This document shows positions 17,058-24,441 of a stretch of 64,000 nt of DNA, piece after piece; the first letter of the stretch is position 1; each line of letters opens with the position of its first letter. The translations under genes and the position numbers were made by a program. Origin of the DNA: Lachnospiraceae bacterium (lineage in GTDB: Bacteria; Bacillota; Clostridia; Lachnospirales; Lachnospiraceae); NCBI GenBank assembly GCA_016287095.1, contig JAEEVK010000005.1, positions 1 to 64,000 on the forward strand, written 5' to 3'. The notes under the pieces are model-generated. The model made no database searches, was not told where the DNA came from, and saw nothing but the letters and a program-made list of their open reading frames with translations.

Positions 17058-17438
17058 TCACCATGTGAAATGAAACATAGTCCTCATTCTGCCACGAATC
17101 AGATCCACATCGAACGGTTTACAAATAAAATCCTTAATGTTATATGGAAGTGTTTTTAACAGATTCTGTTCTGTACTTTCTGCTGTAATGATTATAACAG
17201 GTATATCTGTTATTTTATTTTCCTTCATAAGCTCCAACACGTGGAAGCCATCAAGCACAGGCATATGCAGGTCAAGCAGTATACCGTCTATCCTACGCCT
17301 GTTTTCTAGTAGAGTCTCCATACCCTTAAAACCGTTTTCAGCTTCTAAAATGTGAAAGTCAATCTCGAGTATTTTCTTTAGTATGCTTCTGTCGACTTCA
17401 GAGTCATCGATTATCAAAAGACGTTTATAATCATTCAT
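17058..17438 (-). CDS. Stand-alone response regulator receiver protein
   Basis: 126-residue receiver domain without output domain. The acidic pair is IDDSE, the phosphorylation site is the Asp in ILLDLHMPVLDGF, and the Thr/Lys switch residues are in IIITAES and FICKPF. The ATG at 17438 is chosen (GTGAGG lies 6 bases before) over the GTG of the ORF track. It is directly upstream of the GGDEF gene with a 49-base gap, so it may control that enzyme in trans. No histidine kinase is encoded in the window. Confidence 0.92.
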   Translation of the reverse strand: MNDYKRLLIIDDSEVDRSILKKILEIDFHILEAENGFKGMETLLENRRRIDGILLDLHMPVLDGFHVLELMKENKITDIPVIIITAESTEQNLLKTLPYNIKDFICKPFDVDLIRGRMRTMFHFTW

Positions 17439-17456
17439 AAAAAACCTCACTAGATT

Positions 17457-19304
17457 TTAAAAAGTTACCGCATAAGTTATCTTGTCAAATAATGTTAATC
17501 CGCTCTTTCCGATACCGATGGATGTTAGTACACATGAATTAAAATATGTAACACCGTTGTCATCTCTTGCTGAATCTGTGGTATTATGGATTATATAAGG
17601 TATACCGTTATACTCACCGAGGTACATCATAACATGTCCGGGCATATACAGTATACTACCCATGGGCAGATCTGTAATGGTATCAAGCTTTTCCGTCAAG
17701 CTCATTTCTGAAAGATTTACTATATTCGCACTGAGTTTTATCTGCTGAGATGAATTTCTGGGGATGATAATACCGAAGCATTTAAACAATCCCTGAAGTG
17801 TTGAAGAACAGTCCATACCGTTTTCATCACTGTCTCCCCATGAATATGGAGTGCCAAGTGCTTCATTTGCCCTGTAAAGAAGATTATTCTTTGTGAATTT
17901 CTGTACAGGTAAAATATAATCAGCTATAAAACTGTCATTTACCATACTTGTATAGATTCTTTCGAGGCTCATAAACTCAGCTTCGCCTTTTTCATTTCTG
18001 AATACCCAGGTAAACTTTCCGTCTTTATAGGGTATCTGAGTGCCCATTCTGAAGGTTACAAGAAGGTTTTCGATATCAGCAATATTGTCAGCGTTAGCAT
18101 CTTCGGGCTCAACATATTCTTCAAGTGCAAACATAGTACCTGTTGTATTGATATCAAGGAAAAATCTACCGGTCTTATTAAATACCTGATAGTCACCGTT
18201 CTTTATATCTGTAACCAAACTGTCAAACTTTTCCTTACTGCACAGACCGAATGAGTCTTTTCTCATCCATCCGTTATAATCATATGTCTGTACAAAACTC
18301 CATTCACCGTCTTTAGAATCCCAAAGGACTATCAGCGGCTCATAGTAATTTACACCGGTTTCCTGCATATAATCATATTTTCCTACAGTGTTTGTCAGGA
18401 ATATATCTGTAGGGAATGCCCTGATGCTTGCATTTTGAGTTGTTATAGCGTATCTGATATTTAAATCAAGATCATCCTTAATATTTTCAGTAGATGCACT
18501 ATCATCCCTTACCTCAGGTAAATTACGATTTAAGAGTATTTCCGCTTTTTCTTCCTCTGTGATCTTTCTGCCATTAACATATTCCTTCGAAGGGAATGAA
18601 TAATCATTTATCATATCAATGATCTTTTCAGTTGTCAGATCATTTTCAAAAGCAGTTAAGTCCACAAGTCCGCATCCATTATTGAAATTTGCTTTATTAA
18701 ATGAAGCTATCTCCTCATCAGTAAGTATTACACTGTCATCTGCATAATTTTCAATCCACCAGCTTAAGTTATATATTTTCTCGTTTCCGGCAAGACTTTC
18801 ATTCATAGGTGATACAAAATCCACGGGATAATTTGAAACTACATTTACAGGTATCTCACTTATGATCCTGCAGTCTTTGCAAAGTACATTAACTGTAACC
18901 TTGGCATTTGAACTGCCCTTAACGGTAAGAGTAGTCTTCTTTTTAAGATTTACGGTGATATCAGTACCGGCTAATGCTTCAAGAATAACGGAAGAATTCT
19001 TTTTATTACAGTACAGGTTCTTAATCAGGACATTTGCTCCTGCATAAACCTCAGCATTTTTAACAAGAACACTCAGCTTATTAACAGTAATTCCATTCTT
19101 TAAATAAGCCTTTGAGATACTTCCCTTAAGATTAACCTTTTTTGCTGACTTTGTTTTAGTTATCGTATCATTTACCGCTATAACTTCAGCCGGTTCATCA
19201 GCTTTCACTGAAAAATCCGGTATCAAGCATAACAAGAAAGAAATATTTAACAGTATAGCCAAAAACCTTATTTCAAATTTTAATTTGGTTTTAGAAATCA
19301 TCAT
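17457..19304 (-). CDS. Exported NlpC/P60-type cell-wall peptidase with SH3-like region
   Basis: 615 residues. Signal peptide 1-35 (ending near VKADEP), a beta-rich region at about 45-165, a central region with SH3-type features (NASIRAFPTDIFLT, WMRKDSFGL), and a C-terminal NlpC/P60 domain. Catalytic residues visible are Cys in MDCSSTLQGLF, His in PGHVMMYLG and a polar residue in IIHNTT. The arrangement matches clostridial endopeptidases with an N-terminal stabilising domain and two SH3 modules. It would cleave peptide stems of peptidoglycan outside the cell. The receiver gene follows 18 bases later. Confidence 0.88.
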   Translation of the reverse strand: MMISKTKLKFEIRFLAILLNISFLLCLIPDFSVKADEPAEVIAVNDTITKTKSAKKVNLKGSISKAYLKNGITVNKLSVLVKNAEVYAGANVLIKNLYCNKKNSSVILEALAGTDITVNLKKKTTLTVKGSSNAKVTVNVLCKDCRIISEIPVNVVSNYPVDFVSPMNESLAGNEKIYNLSWWIENYADDSVILTDEEIASFNKANFNNGCGLVDLTAFENDLTTEKIIDMINDYSFPSKEYVNGRKITEEEKAEILLNRNLPEVRDDSASTENIKDDLDLNIRYAITTQNASIRAFPTDIFLTNTVGKYDYMQETGVNYYEPLIVLWDSKDGEWSFVQTYDYNGWMRKDSFGLCSKEKFDSLVTDIKNGDYQVFNKTGRFFLDINTTGTMFALEEYVEPEDANADNIADIENLLVTFRMGTQIPYKDGKFTWVFRNEKGEAEFMSLERIYTSMVNDSFIADYILPVQKFTKNNLLYRANEALGTPYSWGDSDENGMDCSSTLQGLFKCFGIIIPRNSSQQIKLSANIVNLSEMSLTEKLDTITDLPMGSILYMPGHVMMYLGEYNGIPYIIHNTTDSARDDNGVTYFNSCVLTSIGIGKSGLTLFDKITYAVTF

Positions 19305-19327
19305 TAAAACCCTCCGTTAAAGATCAA

Positions 19328-20821
19328 TTACTTTTTAATTCTTTTCTTTCTCGGTGAAATCGCATTTTCCGGACAAACCAGAATGCACAGATGGCATCCG
19401 ACACATTTGCTGCCGTCAAGCTTAGGCTTACGGTTTATCATCTTGATAGCCTGATGTCCTCCGTCATTACAGGATATCTCACATCTGCCGCATCCGATAC
19501 ACTTAGACTTATTGAACTTAGGGAACAATACAGTGTTACGGTCTAAAACGTCTGTAGTATCACTGATATAATCAAGTCCTGCACCGATGATATCCTTAAC
19601 ACTGCTAATGCCCATCTGGTTCAGATAATAATTGAGTCCAGCCTTTAAGTCATCAATGATCCTGTAACCGTACTGCATAACAGCTGTTGTTATCTGTATG
19701 GACCCCGATCCCATAAGTATAAACTCCAGAGCATCTCTCCAGGTCTCAATACCGCCCATACCTGTGATATGCAATCCATTTAAGTTTTTATTCTGGCCAA
19801 GCTCTGCAATAAATCTGAGTGCTATGGGCTTAACGGCATTACCGCTGTATCCGCCTATCGCAGATTTTCCTCTTACAGCAGGCGCTGAAACGAATGTCAA
19901 AGGATCAACACCTATAACACTCTTTATCGTATTGATAGCAGCTATACCGTCCGCACCGCCACGCATTGCTGCTTCAGCGGCAGGACTCATGGTAGCGACA
20001 TTGGGAGTAAGCTTAGCTATAACAGGTATCTTTGTACCTCTCTTGGCAGCTCTTGTAAATCTTTCTACAAGCTCCGGTACCTGTCCTATATCACTGCCAA
20101 GTCCATCCTCCTGCATATTGGGGCAAGAGAAATTAAGCTCTATAGCATCAGCGCCGTTCTTTTCACACAATCGTGACAGCTCTTCCCATTCAGCCTCATC
20201 CTTGCCCATGATGGATGCAAGGATAAACTTTGTAGGATAGTTTTTCTTTAACTTTCTGAATATCGCCATATTCTCGGCTACGGTATGATCTGAAAGCTGT
20301 TCAATATTCTTAAAACCGGCAATACTTCCGTTATCTCCTATGATAGCTGAAAATCTGGGCGATGCCTCGTGTATGTCAAGTGAACAAACAGTCTTAAAGC
20401 ATATACCTGCCCAGCCGGCTTCAAATGCTCTTGCGCACATATCGTAAGTTGATGCAACTACTGAAGATGAAAGCAGGAACGGATTCTCAATAGGTATACC
20501 GCAGATATCGCATTTAAGTCTTTCTTCATCCTTAGGTATATCTATTTCGCAATCGGTACGAACATCCTCAATCAGAGTAGACATAAGCTCCTTTATCGGT
20601 ACCTGACCGTTTTTAACACAGCCCACTTCACACGGAGCATGACATTTAATACAAGGGTTTTCTTCCGGCAGCCTTAATGCAGCAATATCCTCGTTATCAA
20701 ACCAGATACTCCTTAAAGCATCTCCGGGTTTCAAATTGGGACATACTTTATTGCATGGTGCATCCCCACAAAGCACACATGCTATCATGTCCTGTCGTCT
20801 GATTTTTTTCGTAATCCTCAT
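19328..20821 (-). CDS. PreA-type dihydropyrimidine dehydrogenase subunit with extra N-terminal Fe-S domain
   Basis: 497 residues. The N-terminal 100 residues hold two Cys clusters (CVLCGDAPCNKVC and CIKCHAPCEVGC), then comes a dihydroorotate-dehydrogenase-like FMN barrel (IELNFSCPNMQEDGLGSDIG, GGIETWRDALEFI), then a two-cluster ferredoxin domain (CIGCGRCEISC, CVGCHLCILVC). PreA of E. coli is about 410 residues and lacks the first part; the N-terminal clusters resemble those of PreT/GltD-type subunits, but no FAD/NADPH subunit is encoded nearby. Probable role: reduction or oxidation of pyrimidine bases in the cytoplasm. An outside electron donor would be needed. It lies 16 bases after the ABC-RsbW fusion gene. 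Confidence 0.87.
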   Translation of the reverse strand: MRITKKIRRQDMIACVLCGDAPCNKVCPNLKPGDALRSIWFDNEDIAALRLPEENPCIKCHAPCEVGCVKNGQVPIKELMSTLIEDVRTDCEIDIPKDEERLKCDICGIPIENPFLLSSSVVASTYDMCARAFEAGWAGICFKTVCSLDIHEASPRFSAIIGDNGSIAGFKNIEQLSDHTVAENMAIFRKLKKNYPTKFILASIMGKDEAEWEELSRLCEKNGADAIELNFSCPNMQEDGLGSDIGQVPELVERFTRAAKRGTKIPVIAKLTPNVATMSPAAEAAMRGGADGIAAINTIKSVIGVDPLTFVSAPAVRGKSAIGGYSGNAVKPIALRFIAELGQNKNLNGLHITGMGGIETWRDALEFILMGSGSIQITTAVMQYGYRIIDDLKAGLNYYLNQMGISSVKDIIGAGLDYISDTTDVLDRNTVLFPKFNKSKCIGCGRCEISCNDGGHQAIKMINRKPKLDGSKCVGCHLCILVCPENAISPRKKRIKK

Positions 20822-20837
20822 ACATTAAACCTCCTAT

Positions 20838-21935
20838 CTATTTGAATATGATCTTTATGTTGTTCATTCCATCTTTATAAGAATACTTCACATCATTTGT
20901 CAGTTTCCTGATCAGAGTTGCAGACAACTCGTCCCCCTCATTAAACGGATTATACCTTGTACAGGAATAGTTTATTTCCATCTTTAAGCTTTCATCGGCA
21001 TCCGAATACTCTATCATCACATCAATCGGATAAAGATCATTATATACCTCTCCGTAAGGTACGAGATTCTGAGTCACGATCTCTTCAAAAGCAAGCTGTA
21101 CATTTCTCATAAGCTTGTCAGGCAGCATATTGTTTCTTCCAAACTGTTCGATTTCTGATGTAAATCCAATAAAATCGTAGTTTTCATCTTTAACTTCCAG
21201 GAATAACTGTTTTAACCTCTTGATAAAGACTCTGGTTTTTTCTTTCTTCGGATGATTAAATATCTGATCGGGTGTACCGTCCTCGCATATACCGCCTTCA
21301 TCCATATAGAATATACGATTTGAAACATCACGTGCAAACTTCATCTCATGAGTAACTATCATCATAGTCATGCCTTCGTTTGCAAGCTTTCTGATAACCG
21401 AAAGTACTTCACCTACCATCGTAGGGTCAAGTGCTGATGTAGGCTCATCAAACAGGATCAGCTCCGGTTTCATGGCTATTGCTCTTGCGATAGCTACACG
21501 CTGTTTCTGACCTCCTGAAAGCTCTGAGGGCAGATTAAATGCCTTTTCAGCAAGTCCGACTCTCTTTAACAGCTTCATTCCCTCATCATATGCTTCCTGC
21601 TTAGGCATATTTAACAGCTTCATGGGAGCAACCATTATATTTTCAATAATGTTCAGGTTATCAAACAGATTAAATGACTGGAATACCATACCCATTTTCT
21701 GTCTAACGAGGTTCATTTTACATTTGGGATCGGTGATTTCTTCATCGTTAAAGAAAACCTTTCCGGATGTAGGCTGTTCCAGCTGGTTCAGACATCTTAA
21801 AAGTGTTGATTTACCGGTACCTGAGGGTCCAATGATCGATATGACATCACCCTTATTGATCTCTACCGTAACATCCTTTAAAGGGGTAACATTTGAATAT
21901 TCTTTTCTTAAATGCTCTATTCTTAATAAACTCAA
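20838..21935 (-). CDS. Polar amino acid ABC transporter ATPase fused to an RsbW-like HATPase domain
   Basis: 365 residues. Residues 1-240 are a standard GlnQ-type ATPase: Walker A GPSGTGKST, signature LSGGQKQRVA, Walker B LILFDEPTSALD, switch His in VTHEM. Residues about 250-365 are additional and resemble the RsbW-like protein at 10369-10776: compare VQLAFEEIVTQNL (N-box region) and LTNDVKYSYKDGMNNIKI with its TDEMKYEYKDGQNILSI. The N-box Asn is retained but the G-box is not evident, so kinase activity is doubtful. The start is a TTG at 21935 overlapping the permease stop (TTGA), with GGAGTG 9 bases upstream. Confidence 0.88.
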   Translation of the reverse strand: MSLLRIEHLRKEYSNVTPLKDVTVEINKGDVISIIGPSGTGKSTLLRCLNQLEQPTSGKVFFNDEEITDPKCKMNLVRQKMGMVFQSFNLFDNLNIIENIMVAPMKLLNMPKQEAYDEGMKLLKRVGLAEKAFNLPSELSGGQKQRVAIARAIAMKPELILFDEPTSALDPTMVGEVLSVIRKLANEGMTMMIVTHEMKFARDVSNRIFYMDEGGICEDGTPDQIFNHPKKEKTRVFIKRLKQLFLEVKDENYDFIGFTSEIEQFGRNNMLPDKLMRNVQLAFEEIVTQNLVPYGEVYNDLYPIDVMIEYSDADESLKMEINYSCTRYNPFNEGDELSATLIRKLTNDVKYSYKDGMNNIKIIFK

Positions 21936-24304
21936 TTCATTGTCACTCCCTTCACAGTTTTCTTTTTCTGCTTAGGATCCACACATTTCAATATCTTTTT
22001 CAATATGACAGAGATTACCCATGCAAGTATAAAATATATTACTGCAGAAGCAAGAAGAGGGAAAAATGCCTCAAAGGTACGACTTCTGATAATATCACTT
22101 ACTTTTGTCAGATCGTTTATCGCTATATAACCCACTATTGAAGTGTTCTTAAGAAGCGAAATGATCTCCTGCTTATATACGGGCAGGAATCTCACAGCGG
22201 CCTGAGGGAAAATAAACTTAAAAAATGCTTTATTTTCAGTAAAGCCCAGAGCTAAGGCTGCTTCTCTCTGTCCTTTATCTATACTCTCTATACCGGATTT
22301 CATAATCTCAGAACCATATGCTCCGAAATTAAGTGAAAATGCAATTACCGCAACCCATAAACCTTCAATACCCGATTTTCCGAATACGATATAATACAGT
22401 ATCATCAAAAGGACAAGTACAGGCGTACCCTGTAACAGTTTGACATACAGATTACATATTCCACCGGCTATTACACTGTCCACTCTGCGTAGCATGCATA
22501 TAAGGAATGCAAGTACCGATCCGAACAAAACTGATAAAACTGTGATAAGGCAGGTTATCCCGACACCCTTTAGTATCAACTGCCATCTGTTTTCCTGTGT
22601 AAAATTACGCTTAAAGCTGTCTACAAATTTATCCCAGAAATTCTTTTCTGTTTTACCGTTATTTGAACTTTTACTTTCATTACTATCTGCAAAGCTTGTA
22701 ATATTTGAGCCTGAAACATCTTCATTTCTTACAACCAGTACCATTCCGCCTTTATATATGGTATCTGAGAAAGAAAGACTCTTTTTGCGTTCTTCAGTTA
22801 TTGAAAAGTTTGAAGCACCTATATCATTTTTCCCACTGGTAATACCGGCTATAATAGATGCAGCTTTAGCCTCTTCATATTCTATCTTATATCCGTATTT
22901 TACGGCAAATAAAGTACATAATTCAATACTGTATCCGGTAAGTTTATTATTGTAATAATATGCAAAAGGTGGAATATCGGCTAATATCACAACACTTATT
23001 TCACCATTTTCTCCGGTTAAACCCGTATCATCAATAGTACGCTCTTCTTCAGGTCCTATGGTCCATTTATTTATCAGCCTGTCAATTTCTCCGGAAGTCC
23101 ATAGCTCATTTAACATCTCATTAAACTGCTTCATGAGATTTTTAGCACGTTCCGAATCCTTTTTAAAAGCAAAAGAATAATTATCAATTACCAACGGTTC
23201 AGTAAAATACGCTAATTCCTTATTACTCCTACACATCAGTTTTGCCACCGGTTCATCATCTATAAAACCGTCGATCTTACCTTCCTGTAAAGCCAGCATC
23301 AAATCTGTACCAGTGTCGAAATATTTATATTCACTGTTAGGGAATTTTTCGAAAGTTACAGGTTCAGTTGCAGATCCTGTCTTTATGCCTATTATCCTGC
23401 CGTTAAAATCCGAAACCCTGCTGTTTTCGTTATCACTGTCATTACTTCTAACCAGAGAACCGTTAACACTCGATGCTCTGGTAACGAACATCATACCGCC
23501 ATGATATATTACATCTGAAAAATCAATACTCTTTGATCTTTCTTCAGTCATTGTCATAGCCGAGGCAGCAATATCATATTTACCGGTAGACAAACCAACG
23601 ATCATTGAAGAGATCTTTGAACCTTCAAACCTGATGCTGTATCCATATTCTTTACCGAATATTAAACTAAGTTCAACCAGATATCCGACAAGTTTATTGT
23701 CTTTATAGTAGGTAAAAGGTGGATGATCAGGCTGTATGGCAATGATCAGTTCTCCATTTGACCCGGATAAGTTATAATCATCAAGTACTTTTTGCTCTTC
23801 AGGACCATCTATCCATTTATAAATTAATCTGTCAATTTCGCCGTTATTCCATAGTTTTTTCAGGAGTTCATTAAACTGTTTCTTTACTACTTCTGATTTA
23901 GCATCATCTTTAGGAAAACCAAGATGATAATCCTCTTTGTTAATAGGGTTAACAAAATATGCAAGCTCAGAATTTTCCATACACATCAGCCTTACAACAG
24001 GCTCATCTTCTATAAAACCGTCAATCTTACCTGATTGTAAAGCAAGTAACAGATCACTGTCGGTATCGAGATAATCATACTCACTGTTAGGAAAATTTTC
24101 CATCGTAGGCTGCTCAAAGCTGGATCCAACCTTAATTCCGAGTCTATGTCCGTCAAAATCACTTATTTTTGTTGCGATATTTTCAGTTCCAGTACCCTGA
24201 TTTTCATCAGTATCATTTCCTAAAATATTAACAAAGACGATAAGGCCGACTATAATTACCAATACAAATATAATTATATAGTCAGCTTTTTTCAGTTTCT
24301 TCAT
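21932..24304 (-). CDS. Amino acid ABC transporter: tandem permuted substrate-binding modules fused to permease
   Basis: 790 residues. One N-terminal membrane anchor (residues about 7-27), about 500 residues of substrate-binding sequence, a Ser/Asn-rich linker and a GlnP-type permease (residues about 555-775; EAA-like loop in GQREAALALGFTENKAFFKFIFPQA). In a normal SBP_bac_3 domain the half with the sequence type PPFTYY.NKL.GY precedes the half DF.G..IGIK.GS. Here the order is half 2, half 1, half 2, half 1, so the first and last halves could pair into a second circularly permuted domain. The ATG at 24304 is preferred over the GTG of the ORF track because AGGAG lies 9 bases before it. Confidence 0.9.
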   Translation of the reverse strand: MKKLKKADYIIIFVLVIIVGLIVFVNILGNDTDENQGTGTENIATKISDFDGHRLGIKVGSSFEQPTMENFPNSEYDYLDTDSDLLLALQSGKIDGFIEDEPVVRLMCMENSELAYFVNPINKEDYHLGFPKDDAKSEVVKKQFNELLKKLWNNGEIDRLIYKWIDGPEEQKVLDDYNLSGSNGELIIAIQPDHPPFTYYKDNKLVGYLVELSLIFGKEYGYSIRFEGSKISSMIVGLSTGKYDIAASAMTMTEERSKSIDFSDVIYHGGMMFVTRASSVNGSLVRSNDSDNENSRVSDFNGRIIGIKTGSATEPVTFEKFPNSEYKYFDTGTDLMLALQEGKIDGFIDDEPVAKLMCRSNKELAYFTEPLVIDNYSFAFKKDSERAKNLMKQFNEMLNELWTSGEIDRLINKWTIGPEEERTIDDTGLTGENGEISVVILADIPPFAYYYNNKLTGYSIELCTLFAVKYGYKIEYEEAKAASIIAGITSGKNDIGASNFSITEERKKSLSFSDTIYKGGMVLVVRNEDVSGSNITSFADSNESKSSNNGKTEKNFWDKFVDSFKRNFTQENRWQLILKGVGITCLITVLSVLFGSVLAFLICMLRRVDSVIAGGICNLYVKLLQGTPVLVLLMILYYIVFGKSGIEGLWVAVIAFSLNFGAYGSEIMKSGIESIDKGQREAALALGFTENKAFFKFIFPQAAVRFLPVYKQEIISLLKNTSIVGYIAINDLTKVSDIIRSRTFEAFFPLLASAVIYFILAWVISVILKKILKCVDPKQKKKTVKGVTMN

Positions 24305-24441
24305 TTCCACATACTCCTAATATACAAGAGATTTTCTATAAGATGATGTAAAAAAATATATCTTTTAAAAACGGCTAAAAGACGGTCGCTCTATCACCGG
24401 ATACTCCCGAAAGGAGCAATTTATCCCGGAATGACAATTTT
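24305..24441 (-). other. Structured leader between HD-GYP and transporter genes
   Basis: On the - strand CCGG(g)ATA...TATCCGG encloses CTCC-tttc-GGGAG, giving a long hairpin (about 24393-24425), followed 30-50 bases later by two T-rich stretches. It is followed by the AGGAG site of the transporter gene. It does not match a riboswitch class I can recognise. It may be a weak terminator of the HD-GYP transcript. Confidence 0.35.

Noticed and set aside
24305-24441. Known riboswitch before the amino-acid transporter
   Set aside because: The hairpin does not match the conserved cores of lysine, glycine, glutamine or guanidine classes as far as I can see.
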